Positions 16,855 through 25,114 of a stretch of 51,197 nucleotides of DNA are shown one piece after another; within the stretch, counting starts at the first letter, position 1, and every line of letters begins with the position of its first letter. This stretch comes from Candidatus Tritonobacter lacicola. Lineage in GTDB: Bacteria > Auribacterota > Tritonobacteria > Tritonobacterales > Tritonobacteraceae. The DNA lies in the NCBI GenBank assembly GCA_030765135.1, contig JAVCDC010000137.1:1-51197 (forward strand). The letters are read 5' to 3'. The notes under the pieces were generated by a model. The model did no database searches. It was not told where the DNA came from and saw only the letters and a program-made list of their open reading frames with translations. Both the position numbers and the translations under genes were made by a program.

Positions 16855-18519
16855 ATGAAAGAAGACATCTCCAAAGCATACAGCGATTGGGAAGAGAAGG
16901 TCCTTAATAAGACCCTGGCGAAGCGGCCGGAGAGGAAGGAGTCGTTCGAAACCTCTTCCGGAATGAAGGTAAAAAGCGTCTATCTTCCACAGGACATAGA
17001 AGAGCTCGACTACCTCCGCGATCTCGGTTTCCCCGGCGCGCCGCCCTTCACGCGCGGCGTCCAGCCTACGATGTACCGCGGGAGGCTGTGGACGATGAGA
17101 CAGTACGCGGGCTTCGGCACAGCCGAGGAATCAAACAAGCGCTACCGCTACCTGATATCGCAGGGACAGACCGGCCTATCTGTCGCCTTCGATCTCCCCA
17201 CCCAGACGGGGTACGACAGCGACCACCCCCTGGCCTGTGGCGAGGTCGGCAAGGTCGGCGTCGCGATAGACTCGCTCTCAGACATGGAAACGCTATTCTC
17301 CGGCATCGACCTCTCGAAGGTGAGCACGTCCATGACCATCAATGCCCCGGCATTCATCCTGCTGGCGATGTACCTTGCCGTGGCCGAGGCACGCGGCGTG
17401 AGCCCGGAGGTCCTCGCCGGCACGATCCAGAACGATATCCTCAAGGAGTACGTGGCGCGTGGAACGTACATCTTCCCGCCGGTCCCGTCGATGCGGCTGA
17501 TCACCGACACGTTCGGTTTCTGCATGGAGCGGATGCCGCGCTGGAACGCGATAAGCATAAGCGGCTATCACATACGCGAGGCTGGGTCGACCGCCGCGCA
17601 GGAGCTTGCGTTCACACTGGCCAACGGCACGGCGTACATCCGTGCGGCCTTGGAGGCGGGAATTGATATTGAGAAGCTGGCCGGGAGGATATCCTTCTTT
17701 TTCAACGCCCATAACAACTTCTTCGAGGAGATAGCGAAGTTCAGGGCGGCGAGGAGGATGTGGACGCGGATAATGGTGGAGCAGTTCGGCGTATCGACGC
17801 CGCGCGCGCTGAAGCTCCGCTTCCACACCCAGACGGCCGGTTGCACCCTCACGGCCCAGCAGCCGGAGAACAACGTCGTCCGCGTCACACTCCAGGCGCT
17901 CGCGGCGGTCCTCGGCGGGACACAGAGCCTCCATACCAACTCGAAGGACGAGGCCCTCTGCCTCCCGGGCGAGGAGGCCGTCAGGCTGGCCCTCCGGACA
18001 CAGCAGATAATAGCGCACGAGAGCGGCGTGGCGGACACGATCGATCCCCTGGCGGGGTCGTTCTTCATCGAGAGCCTCACATCGAGTCTCGAAGAGATTG
18101 CCGGAAGCTATATCGGGGAGATAGAGAAGCTCGGCGGCGTGGCTAAAGCGATAGAATCAGGGTATATCCAGAACCAGATACACCGGTCCGCATACGCACA
18201 GCAGAAGGAAATGGAAAGCGGCGAGAAGGTCATTGTGGGCGTGAACAGGTTCGCGGACGCCGAGACCGCCGGCTGCCCCCTCACGCGGGTCGACCCGCAG
18301 ACGGAAAAGGCGCAGGTGAAAAGGCTCTGCGATGTCAGGAAACGGAGGGATTCGAAAGGGGCGGAAGCGGCGCTGGATGAGATCGAGCGGTGCGCGTCCA
18401 CGGACGGGAACCTAATGGACCCGGTCCTCAGGGCCGTGAAGGCGTACTGCACAGTGGGCGAGATATGCGACAGGCTGCGTAATGTCTTCGGAACGTACAC
18501 GCCGCCGGCAATCTTATAA
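16855..18519 (+). CDS. Methylmalonyl-CoA mutase, catalytic (large) subunit
   Basis: About 554 residues forming the TIM-barrel subunit of a two-subunit methylmalonyl-CoA mutase (succinyl-CoA to (R)-methylmalonyl-CoA and back). Recognisable stretches are [58 protein letters not shown] and [14 protein letters not shown]. The cobalamin domain is absent and supplied by the gene at 18753. A GTG at 16843 would add four residues; I chose the ATG at 16855. The sequence before it is TTTCACGTTTAACGTTTCAC, a repeat word, with no clear ribosome site. The subunit genes are separated by 233 bp. Confidence 0.95.
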   Translation: MKEDISKAYSDWEEKVLNKTLAKRPERKESFETSSGMKVKSVYLPQDIEELDYLRDLGFPGAPPFTRGVQPTMYRGRLWTMRQYAGFGTAEESNKRYRYLISQGQTGLSVAFDLPTQTGYDSDHPLACGEVGKVGVAIDSLSDMETLFSGIDLSKVSTSMTINAPAFILLAMYLAVAEARGVSPEVLAGTIQNDILKEYVARGTYIFPPVPSMRLITDTFGFCMERMPRWNAISISGYHIREAGSTAAQELAFTLANGTAYIRAALEAGIDIEKLAGRISFFFNAHNNFFEEIAKFRAARRMWTRIMVEQFGVSTPRALKLRFHTQTAGCTLTAQQPENNVVRVTLQALAAVLGGTQSLHTNSKDEALCLPGEEAVRLALRTQQIIAHESGVADTIDPLAGSFFIESLTSSLEEIAGSYIGEIEKLGGVAKAIESGYIQNQIHRSAYAQQKEMESGEKVIVGVNRFADAETAGCPLTRVDPQTEKAQVKRLCDVRKRRDSKGAEAALDEIERCASTDGNLMDPVLRAVKAYCTVGEICDRLRNVFGTYTPPAIL

Positions 18520-18577
18520 GGAGCTGGTTTTATCCGCGAGCAAGACTATATGATCCCTTGCCTTACTCATAATCGTA

Positions 18578-18657
18578 CTCTTACTCGTAATCTTAATCTT
18601 ACACACACAATATTCTTGGCCTGCAAGGGGGTACAAGATTAAGATTACGAGCAAGAG
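18578..18657. repeat. Inverted repeat between the two mutase subunit genes
   Basis: Arms of 23 nt at 18578-18600 and 18635-18657 (the right arm begins AAGATTAAGATTACGAG) pair with one mismatch around a 34-nt spacer. They lie inside the 233-bp gap 18520-18752, which otherwise holds only repeat words (ACTCATAATCGTACTCTTAC). The same words appear near 43.14 kb. It could fold in the transcript and weaken or pause expression of the second subunit. There is no T-run. Confidence 0.7.
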
Positions 18658-18752
18658 CACGGATTTATATAGATAGTTGGCTCATCAGATATTAAAATTT
18701 TGATTTTCATGCGTAACTGTTTATTCAAGCGCAATCATTTAAGGGTAATATC

Positions 18753-19148
18753 ATGGCAAAGGCTAAAATTTTAATAGCGAAGCCCGGCCTCGACGGCCAC
18801 GACAGGGGCGCGATGATCATCGCCCACGCCCTCCGCGACGCGGGTTTCGAGGTCATCTACACCGGCATACGCCAGACGCCGGAGCAGATTGTGGCCGCGG
18901 CCGTCGAGGAGGACGTGGACATAATCGGCCTCTCATGCCTCTCGGGCGCCCACCTCGAGCTCTTCGGGAGGGTCACGGAGCTTCTCCGGCAGAAAGACCT
19001 GGCCGACACGGCGGTCGTCGGCGGAGGCATAATTCCCGAGGAAGATATTCCAAGGCTCCGGGAGATGGGCATAAAGAAAGTTTTCACGCCCGGAGCCTCC
19101 ACAACCGAGATCGTTACCTATTTCAATAACTTACTCGGAGAGAATTAA
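18753..19148 (+). CDS. Methylmalonyl-CoA mutase, cobalamin-binding (small) subunit
   Basis: A 131-residue B12-binding Rossmann-like domain, the partner of the subunit at 16855-18519. The signature D14-x-H16-x2-G19 ([11 protein letters not shown]) provides the lower axial His for cobalamin. [11 protein letters not shown] and [12 protein letters not shown] complete the fold. A stand-alone small subunit is typical of archaeal and some bacterial mutases. TAAGGG precedes the start as a modest ribosome site. Confidence 0.95.
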   Translation: MAKAKILIAKPGLDGHDRGAMIIAHALRDAGFEVIYTGIRQTPEQIVAAAVEEDVDIIGLSCLSGAHLELFGRVTELLRQKDLADTAVVGGGIIPEEDIPRLREMGIKKVFTPGASTTEIVTYFNNLLGEN

Positions 19149-19510
19149 TTACCTTGCCCCACCTCGTAGGTGGAACATGGGCGAGGTACGAAAAAACACA
19201 GAGAAAACTGAGAAGAAATAAACCACGGATTATACTGATTTAACGGATTAACAAATAAGCCTTTTAAGGCTGATTACCTCAACTTGTACAAGGTTACTAA
19301 AAGCAATTGCACCCGGTAAGATCGCCATGACAATTGAATCTAATTTTTATCACCCTGCTTTAAATCCGTATAATCCGTTTAATCCGTGGTTTCGTTTTTC
19401 ATTCTTTTTAAATGCATCTTTACGCTCTTTGACCTTGGATCCTGAGCGAAGCCGAAGTATCCGTGGATAATTTTCATATTTTCAAAAAGCCGGTTCTTTT
19501 GTAGGTTGCC
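19149..19510. repeat. Composite repeat between mutase small subunit and meaB
   Basis: 362-bp spacer without a gene. Both halves of the element are present: AACCACGGATTATACTG near 19212 and its inverted partner ATCCGTATAATCCGTTTAAT near 19365. They flank the CAATTG module (AAGCAATTGCACCCGG and CATGACAATTGAATC). Next come ACGCTCTTTGACCTTGGATC and a partial REP-like word CCTGAGCGAAGCCGAAG (about 19440). It splits the mutase operon. Confidence 0.8.
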
Positions 19511-20446
19511 ATGTCATTACTTGCAGAAAAAATTAAGCAGCGCGACAAGAAAGCCATAGGCAGGCTGATAAGCGATGTCGAGAAAGGGTCGCGTGAAAGC
19601 ATCGAGGAACTGGACGGTCTCTACCCTCTCGCGGGCAACGCCTACATTCTGGGCGTCACCGGATCTCCCGGGACGGGGAAGAGCACGATCATAAGCCGGC
19701 TCATCCGGCTCTACCTCGGTGAAGGCAAGAAAGTGGCCGTGGTGGCAATCGACCCCACGAGCCCTTTCACGGGGGGAGCTGTCCTCGGCGACAGGGTTAG
19801 AATGCAGGACAGCGTCCCGGACGAGAACCTCTTCATACGCAGCATGGGCTCAAGGGAGGCGGCCGGAGGCCTCTCCCCCAGGACCTCCGAGGTAGTCACG
19901 ATACTCGATGCCGCGGGATACGACATCATCATCATCGAGACCGTCGGGAGCGGCCAGGACGAGGTTGCAGTCGATATGACAGCGGACACGGTCGTCGTCG
20001 TGACCGCCCCCGGCCTCGGGGACAGGATACAGGCGATAAAGGCCGGGATCTACGAGATAGCGGACATCCTCGTCGTCAACAAGTGCGACCTCGATGGCGC
20101 TCTTCTTAAAGCCCGCCAGCTCGAGCTGGCGGCCGTAGAGAAAAACGGGTGGAAGACGCCCATCGTCATTACATCCGCCACCCGGCCGGAGGGTATCGAT
20201 GAGCTGGCGGAGAAGATAGATGGCCACCGGCGGCACATCCTGAGCTCGGGAGAATACCTGACTCGAAGGAAGAAGCGCGCTGAAGGACATCTGCTCTCCC
20301 TTGTCAGGGAAAAGCTGCTCGGCGCCCTTATCGAGCGGGATGATATTTCCATGGAAATTGAAAGGAGCGCCGGCGATGTGCTGTCGGGAAAATCATCGCC
20401 CTGCGCGGAGGCTGACAGGATTACAAGAGGGATACTGGCTACATGA
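19511..20446 (+). CDS. meaB: Methylmalonyl-CoA mutase-associated GTPase MeaB (ArgK family)
   Basis: A 311-residue G3E-family P-loop GTPase that gates cofactor delivery and protects methylmalonyl-CoA mutase. The Walker A motif GSPGTGKS is at 51-58. Other motifs are AIDPTSPFTGGAVLGDRVRM, IIETVGSGQDEV and NKCD (guanine specificity). The N- and C-terminal dimerisation helices are both present. The last 4 bp overlap the epimerase start (ATGA). The name argK is historical; nothing here suggests a transport kinase. Confidence 0.95.
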   Translation: MSLLAEKIKQRDKKAIGRLISDVEKGSRESIEELDGLYPLAGNAYILGVTGSPGTGKSTIISRLIRLYLGEGKKVAVVAIDPTSPFTGGAVLGDRVRMQDSVPDENLFIRSMGSREAAGGLSPRTSEVVTILDAAGYDIIIIETVGSGQDEVAVDMTADTVVVVTAPGLGDRIQAIKAGIYEIADILVVNKCDLDGALLKARQLELAAVEKNGWKTPIVITSATRPEGIDELAEKIDGHRRHILSSGEYLTRRKKRAEGHLLSLVREKLLGALIERDDISMEIERSAGDVLSGKSSPCAEADRITRGILAT

Positions 20447-20853
20447 TCGGCAAAGTCAATCATATAGGCATCGCGGTGCGCGACATAGGGCGGTCCATCG
20501 AACTCTACCGGGACGTGCTGGGCCTGGAGCTTATCTCCGTCGAAGACGTCCCCGAACAGAAGGTGCGGGTCGCCGTCTTCGACGCCGGGGCGACGCACAT
20601 CGAGCTTCTGGAGCCGCTTGGTGAGGGAAGCCCCATCGCCAGGTTCCTTGAAAAGAGGGGCGAAGGGATGCACCACATCGCGCTGGAAACGGACGACATC
20701 CTCGGTGAGATGAAGCGGCTCCGCGAACGGGGAATGGAGTTTATCTACGAGGAACCGCAGAAGAGATTGAATCATTACCTTATCACGTTCATCAACCCGA
20801 AAAGCGCGGGCAGGGTCCTGATCGAGCTCTGCCAGCCACTGAATGAGAGGTAG
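20443..20853 (+). CDS. mce: Methylmalonyl-CoA epimerase
   Basis: A 136-residue glyoxalase-fold enzyme interconverting (S)- and (R)-methylmalonyl-CoA. Metal ligands fit the family: H7 in VNHIGIAV, the downstream GMHHIALETDD, and Glu in VLIELCQP near the end. It is translationally coupled to meaB by ATGA overlap and ends 2 bp before the oxidoreductase start, so meaB-mce-aor is one transcript. It completes the propionyl-CoA/succinyl-CoA interconversion together with the mutase; no carboxylase or decarboxylase is in the window. Confidence 0.95.
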   Translation: MIGKVNHIGIAVRDIGRSIELYRDVLGLELISVEDVPEQKVRVAVFDAGATHIELLEPLGEGSPIARFLEKRGEGMHHIALETDDILGEMKRLRERGMEFIYEEPQKRLNHYLITFINPKSAGRVLIELCQPLNER

Positions 20854-20855
20854 CC

Positions 20856-22736
20856 ATGGCAGACGGATATTTCGGCAAGGTGCTGGAGATCGACCTCGGA
20901 AGCGGCGAGGTGAAAACAAGAAATATTGACGACGCGCTCGCCAGGAAGTACCTCCTGGGAAGCGGCCTCTCCGCTCAAATCCTGTACACAGAAGCGGACC
21001 TCTCCGCCGACCCGCTTTCGCCCGACAACCCCCTCATTTTCATGCGAGGATTTCTTAACGGGGTTCCCACTCCGGGCTCGTCCAAGTTCAACGTCTGCTC
21101 GAAGTCGCCCCTCACCGGCATATGGAACGAGGCGTGCGCCGGCGGCCACTGGCCCGCCACCTTCTCCTTCACGGGAAACGACGGGATTATCTTCACGGGT
21201 GCGTCTGAGAAACCGGTCTATATCTACCTGACAGATGAAAAATGCGAAATACGCGACGCCTCCCATGTATGGGGCAAGGACACTTTCGAGACGAGCGAGA
21301 TCCTCAAAGCGGAGACCGGAAAGAACGCGCGAGTGGCCTCCATCGGCCCGGCCGGTGAGAAGCTGGTGCGGATCGCGTCCATCATGTTCGACGGGACGAA
21401 CGCCCGCGCCGCGGGGAGGTCCGGCATGGGGGCTGTCATGGGCTCCAAGAAGCTCAAGGCCGTTGTCGTCGCCGGCGGCAAGAGGGTCCCCATACACGAC
21501 CGGGATAAGATGAAGGCCCTTCTAAAGGAGCAGATCCCAGATATCGTGAAGAACACGAAGGGGCTGCGCGACTTCAGCACGGCAGGGGGCGTAGAGGCGG
21601 TCGAGCTTCACGGCGACCTCCCCATAAAGAACTGGCAGCTCGGCAGCTTCGAGGAGGGAGCCACGAAGCTGTGTGCGCAGACCTTTCTGCCGAAGACGCT
21701 CTTCAAACACTACGCCTGCTGGGCCTGCCCGATACGGTGCGCTAAGATTATCAAGGTGGACAAGGGTCCGTGGGCCCCGCTTTTCGGACACGGGCCCGAG
21801 TACGAGACCATCGCCGGCTTCGGTTCAATGTGCCTCAACGATGACTACGAGGTGGTGATGGCGGCGAACGAGCTGTGCAACCGCCTCGGCCTCGACACGA
21901 TCTCGGCGGGAGGCGCTGTCGCGTTCGCCATGGAGGCGCGCGAGAAGGGCATCATTACCGATGACATGGCTGAGGGGCTCAAGCTCGAGTGGGGAAACGG
22001 CGAAGCCATCGTGGGCCTCACCAAGCGGATCGGCCTGCGGGAGACGGAGCTGGGCTGGCTTCTCGGAGATGGCGTCAAGCGGGCGTCGGAGAAGCTCGGG
22101 AAAAACAGCGCAGAGTTTGCTATCCACACCAAGGGGCTCGAGTACCCTTACCACGACCCGCGGGCGTTCGTGTCCATGGCGCCGAACTACGCGACAGCTA
22201 ACCGCGGGGCATGCCACCTGGAAGCCCTCTCCTATTTCCTTGGTCGGGGGATACCCCTGCCGGACATGGGGTACACGGAGCCCCCCGACCCCCACTCGCA
22301 GGAAGGCAAAGGCAGCATCTGCTACGACCTGCAGAACTTCATGGGAATATTCAATCCCCTGGGCCTCTGCAAGTTTCTCTTCCTGGGAAGGGTCGGCCCG
22401 AAAATGATCGCCGGGTGGATGAGGGCCGTCACCGGGTGGGACATGGACGACCACGAGCTCCTGGCCGCGTCCGAGCGGATTGTTAACATCAAAAGGCTCT
22501 ACAACGTGCGCCTGGGCGTAACACGGAAGGACGACGTGCTACCCCGGCGGCTGCTCACTCAGCCACGCCCCTCCGGACGGGCAAAAGGCGTCCTCCCCCA
22601 GCTGGACAGGATGCTCGACGAGCTCTACGATCTCAGGGGATGGTCTGATGACGGCATCCCCCGCAAGGAGACGGTCGAGAGACTGGGCCTCTCCGACGTC
22701 GTGAAAGACTCGCATCTTCACCCTTCAGAAAGATAA
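20856..22736 (+). CDS. aor: Aldehyde:ferredoxin oxidoreductase (tungsten/molybdopterin)
   Basis: A 626-residue AOR-family enzyme that oxidises aldehydes to acids, or reduces acids, with ferredoxin, using a bis-pyranopterin tungsten centre and one 4Fe-4S cluster. The N-terminal domain starts GYFGKVLEIDLGSGEV. The pterin region includes NARAAGRSGMGAVMGSKKLK. Cluster cysteines are C288, C291 and C295 (CWACPIRC) and C505 (LGLCKF), the spacing expected for the family. It is directly coupled to mce. The location suggests processing of acyl intermediates or detoxification of aldehydes from amino-acid fermentation (inference). Substrate unknown. Confidence 0.94.
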   Translation: MADGYFGKVLEIDLGSGEVKTRNIDDALARKYLLGSGLSAQILYTEADLSADPLSPDNPLIFMRGFLNGVPTPGSSKFNVCSKSPLTGIWNEACAGGHWPATFSFTGNDGIIFTGASEKPVYIYLTDEKCEIRDASHVWGKDTFETSEILKAETGKNARVASIGPAGEKLVRIASIMFDGTNARAAGRSGMGAVMGSKKLKAVVVAGGKRVPIHDRDKMKALLKEQIPDIVKNTKGLRDFSTAGGVEAVELHGDLPIKNWQLGSFEEGATKLCAQTFLPKTLFKHYACWACPIRCAKIIKVDKGPWAPLFGHGPEYETIAGFGSMCLNDDYEVVMAANELCNRLGLDTISAGGAVAFAMEAREKGIITDDMAEGLKLEWGNGEAIVGLTKRIGLRETELGWLLGDGVKRASEKLGKNSAEFAIHTKGLEYPYHDPRAFVSMAPNYATANRGACHLEALSYFLGRGIPLPDMGYTEPPDPHSQEGKGSICYDLQNFMGIFNPLGLCKFLFLGRVGPKMIAGWMRAVTGWDMDDHELLAASERIVNIKRLYNVRLGVTRKDDVLPRRLLTQPRPSGRAKGVLPQLDRMLDELYDLRGWSDDGIPRKETVERLGLSDVVKDSHLHPSER

Positions 22737-23149
22737 CAGGAAGACGTTGAACGTGAAACGTTACACGTTTTCCATTATACGCTTCACGAGATACGAATAA
22801 CAATCCGCGGATTAACAGCCTGGTCTGTTAAGATTGATGAATCCAGCTTGTAGCTGTGAGGTTACCATAACAATTGAACCTGCTTTAAATCCGCTTAATC
22901 CGTGGTTCCGTCTTTTGTTCTTTTCGAATGCATATTTACGCTCTTTGACCTTGGGTCCTGAGCACTTCGACGGAGTTTATCCTGAGCGAAGCCGAAGGGC
23001 TCAGTATAAACTCCGTTGAAAGGCACCTTTGCGGTTCAATATTCTTTCTGTAATTCGTGTAAATTCGTGAAATTCGTGGATGACTTTTTTGGCTTTTGTA
23101 TTTTTAATGTTCTCAGCAGCTAAAATCAGATAGCGTTAGGATCATAGCA
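22737..23149. repeat. Long composite repeat, reverse of the 12.2 kb block
   Basis: 413-bp spacer without a credible gene. In order: GAACGTGAAACGTTACACG, CGAGATACGAATAACAATCC, GCGGATTAACAG-x6-CTGTTAAG, the CAATTG module, and AATCCGCTTAATCCGTGG (about 22890). Then ACGCTCTTTGACCTTGGGTC, the REP-like hairpin at 22965-23020 (one arm mismatch each side), and AATTCGTGGATGACTTTTTT. The order and words mirror 12150-12490. Confidence 0.8.
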
Positions 23150-24781
23150 ATGATGAAAATATCTATCGGCAAGGCAGCAGCTGCTCTGGCAATCGTTTTT
23201 GCCGCGGCTACGATCGCCGCCGCCCAGGATGCGCGGAACCTTATCATTGAAGGGGTCAATCTCGGGAGGCAGGAAAAGTTCGACGAGGCCATAGCCTCAT
23301 TCCGAAAAGCACTTGAAATTGACCCCGCCTATCTGGCGGCCCATATCAATACGGCAACGGCGGAACTCCTGTGGGCGGAGAAGGAAGATAAGGCCCATTA
23401 CGTCGAAGCCGTGCGCGCGCTTGAAAGGGCGAGCATGCTCGCGCCCCACGACAGGCAGTCGTCCCGCTGGATGTCGCTGAACGGCAGGGCCATCATCCCC
23501 TACATGGAGGAAAGAGTCTCATCAAGCGGAGATGACGCGCGGGCGCGTTATGACCTGGCCAGCGCGTACATGCTCGCGGGCGAGACGGACAAGGCGATCG
23601 GCGAGTACGAAACGGCCGTATCGCTAGCCCGGGACTCCGCGCCTATTCACAGCGATCTCGGGAGGGCCCTGATCCATGCCGGCAGGACAGACGAAGCAGC
23701 CGCAGCCATGGAAAAAGCGGTCGAGCTCGACCCGGAGCTTGCCGGCGCCCTCGTCAACCTCGGCAACCTGCGGTACCGGGAGGGGAAACCGGATGAAGCC
23801 CTCTCCCTCTACCTCAGGGCGCGTGAGGCAGACCCCGGAAACGCGCTAGCCTACGCGCAGCTCGGCAATCTATACCTGAAGCTGGGCAAGCTCGAGGAGG
23901 CGAAGAGAGCGCTCAACGCGGCCCTGAAGCTCAACAGGCACCTCACCAACGCCTACCTCGATCTGGCCGATGTCTATCTCAGGCAAAAAAAATTCCGGGC
24001 CGCCATCGAACAGTGCGAGGCCGCTCTCAGGGAGAAGCGGAAATTTCCGGAAGCGGAGATCATGCTCGGCGAGCTCTGCTACCTGGACAGGAACATGCCG
24101 AAGGCAAGGAAGCATTTCCGCGCATATCTCCAGACGTGGAGGCAGCACAGGGTCGAAGACGAAGAAACGCTCGAGAAGTTCAAGGAGCACTGCAAAAGCA
24201 GGCTGGAAACCATACGCGAACTGCAGGGCTATGGAAAACCCAAAAAGAAGTCCGTGAAGCTTTTCAAAAAAGCGCACCGTTACTACGAGGCGGGCGATTA
24301 CGACAGCGCGGTCGATATCATAAACACGATCCTCGAGACGGACGAAAAGATGGGAAAAACGTACACCCTCCTCGGAACAATCTTCCTGAGAAAGGAGAAA
24401 CCGGAGCCCGAGCTCGCGATGAGCATATTCAGGGGCGCGCTCCAGCAGCACGTGATCCTCGATAAGGGAAGCCGAATCCTCACGCTCCAGGGTCTCGCGG
24501 AGGCCTGCTCCCGCTCCGGGCGGCCTGGAGAGGCCGAGGAGGCCCTGCTCGAACTTCTGAGCATACAGCCGGATTACATACATGCGCATTACGAGCTGGC
24601 ACGCATATATGCCGAAAAAGGCGAGGAGGAGAAGAGCCTGCAAAAATTATCCAAGGGAGCGTCACTTGAGAAGGAGAAAGGAAGAGACACATTGCTCAAC
24701 ATCCTCATGGAAGAACCCGCGTTCGAGTCCATGAAAGACAACGCTGAACTCCTCAAGCTTCGGGATGAGTTCAGCCGCTAG
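23150..24781 (+). CDS. Exported TPR-repeat protein
   Basis: A 543-residue protein with a signal peptide over residues 1-26 (KAAAALAIVFAAATIAAAQ). It has about ten tetratricopeptide repeats, for example FDEAIASFRKALEIDPAYL, ALVNLGNLRYREGKPDEALS and LAYAQLGNLYLKLGKLEEAK. A charged spacer near 325-370 (RLETIRELQGYGKPKKKSV) separates two TPR groups. It is a periplasmic scaffold with no enzymatic signature. It sits 30 bp upstream of the MoaD/ThiS gene, although no functional link is obvious. Confidence 0.85.
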   Translation: MMKISIGKAAAALAIVFAAATIAAAQDARNLIIEGVNLGRQEKFDEAIASFRKALEIDPAYLAAHINTATAELLWAEKEDKAHYVEAVRALERASMLAPHDRQSSRWMSLNGRAIIPYMEERVSSSGDDARARYDLASAYMLAGETDKAIGEYETAVSLARDSAPIHSDLGRALIHAGRTDEAAAAMEKAVELDPELAGALVNLGNLRYREGKPDEALSLYLRAREADPGNALAYAQLGNLYLKLGKLEEAKRALNAALKLNRHLTNAYLDLADVYLRQKKFRAAIEQCEAALREKRKFPEAEIMLGELCYLDRNMPKARKHFRAYLQTWRQHRVEDEETLEKFKEHCKSRLETIRELQGYGKPKKKSVKLFKKAHRYYEAGDYDSAVDIINTILETDEKMGKTYTLLGTIFLRKEKPEPELAMSIFRGALQQHVILDKGSRILTLQGLAEACSRSGRPGEAEEALLELLSIQPDYIHAHYELARIYAEKGEEEKSLQKLSKGASLEKEKGRDTLLNILMEEPAFESMKDNAELLKLRDEFSR

Positions 24782-24810
24782 CCGCAAACAAAAAGAAACT
24801 TTCAGATTAC

Positions 24811-25041
24811 ATGAGCGTAGAGTTGAAGCTGAAGGCGAACCTTAAAAGATACGCCGGCGGGTCTGAAACAATCCGGGTGGACATTGAATCCGGGCAGGAC
24901 CTTCTTGCGATCATGGAAGACCTCGGGATACCGGTGAACGAGGTGATGTTCTTCTGCCTGAACGGAAAGCGGGTAGGCGGCGACTACGTCCCCCGGAACG
25001 GCGATTCGGTAGAGGTAATTCCCGCCATTACGGGAGGCTGA
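24811..25041 (+). CDS. MoaD/ThiS-family sulfur carrier protein
   Basis: A 76-residue beta-grasp protein ending in the diglycine ITGG, the C-terminus that is adenylated and thiocarboxylated in MoaD and ThiS. The VEVIPAITGG end is typical. No MoaE, MoeB, ThiF or ThiG gene is in the window, so pterin versus thiazole function cannot be decided. Location two genes downstream of a tungstopterin enzyme favours molybdopterin/tungstopterin dithiolene synthesis (inference). The stop codon touches the palindrome that follows. Confidence 0.85.
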   Translation: MSVELKLKANLKRYAGGSETIRVDIESGQDLLAIMEDLGIPVNEVMFFCLNGKRVGGDYVPRNGDSVEVIPAITGG

Positions 25042-25113
25042 ATATAAAGAAGCTGGAAGCTGTATACCGGAAATCAAGCATTGGAAAACCCCAGCTTCCA
25101 GCTTCTTTATATT
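25041..25113. terminator. Bidirectional palindrome between convergent genes
   Basis: Perfect 22-nt arms at 25041-25062 (starting AATATAAAGAAGCTGGAAG) and 25092-25113, around a 29-nt spacer. They fill the 73 bp between the stop codons of the sulfur-carrier and glutamate dehydrogenase genes almost exactly. The outer ends are A/T-rich on both strands, so it can serve transcription from either side. Confidence 0.75.
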
Positions 25114-25114
25114 T

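Noticed and set aside
20050-22732. Long antisense open frames opposite meaB, mce and aor
   Set aside because: They are shadows of GC-rich codons; the plus-strand frames carry the recognised families.
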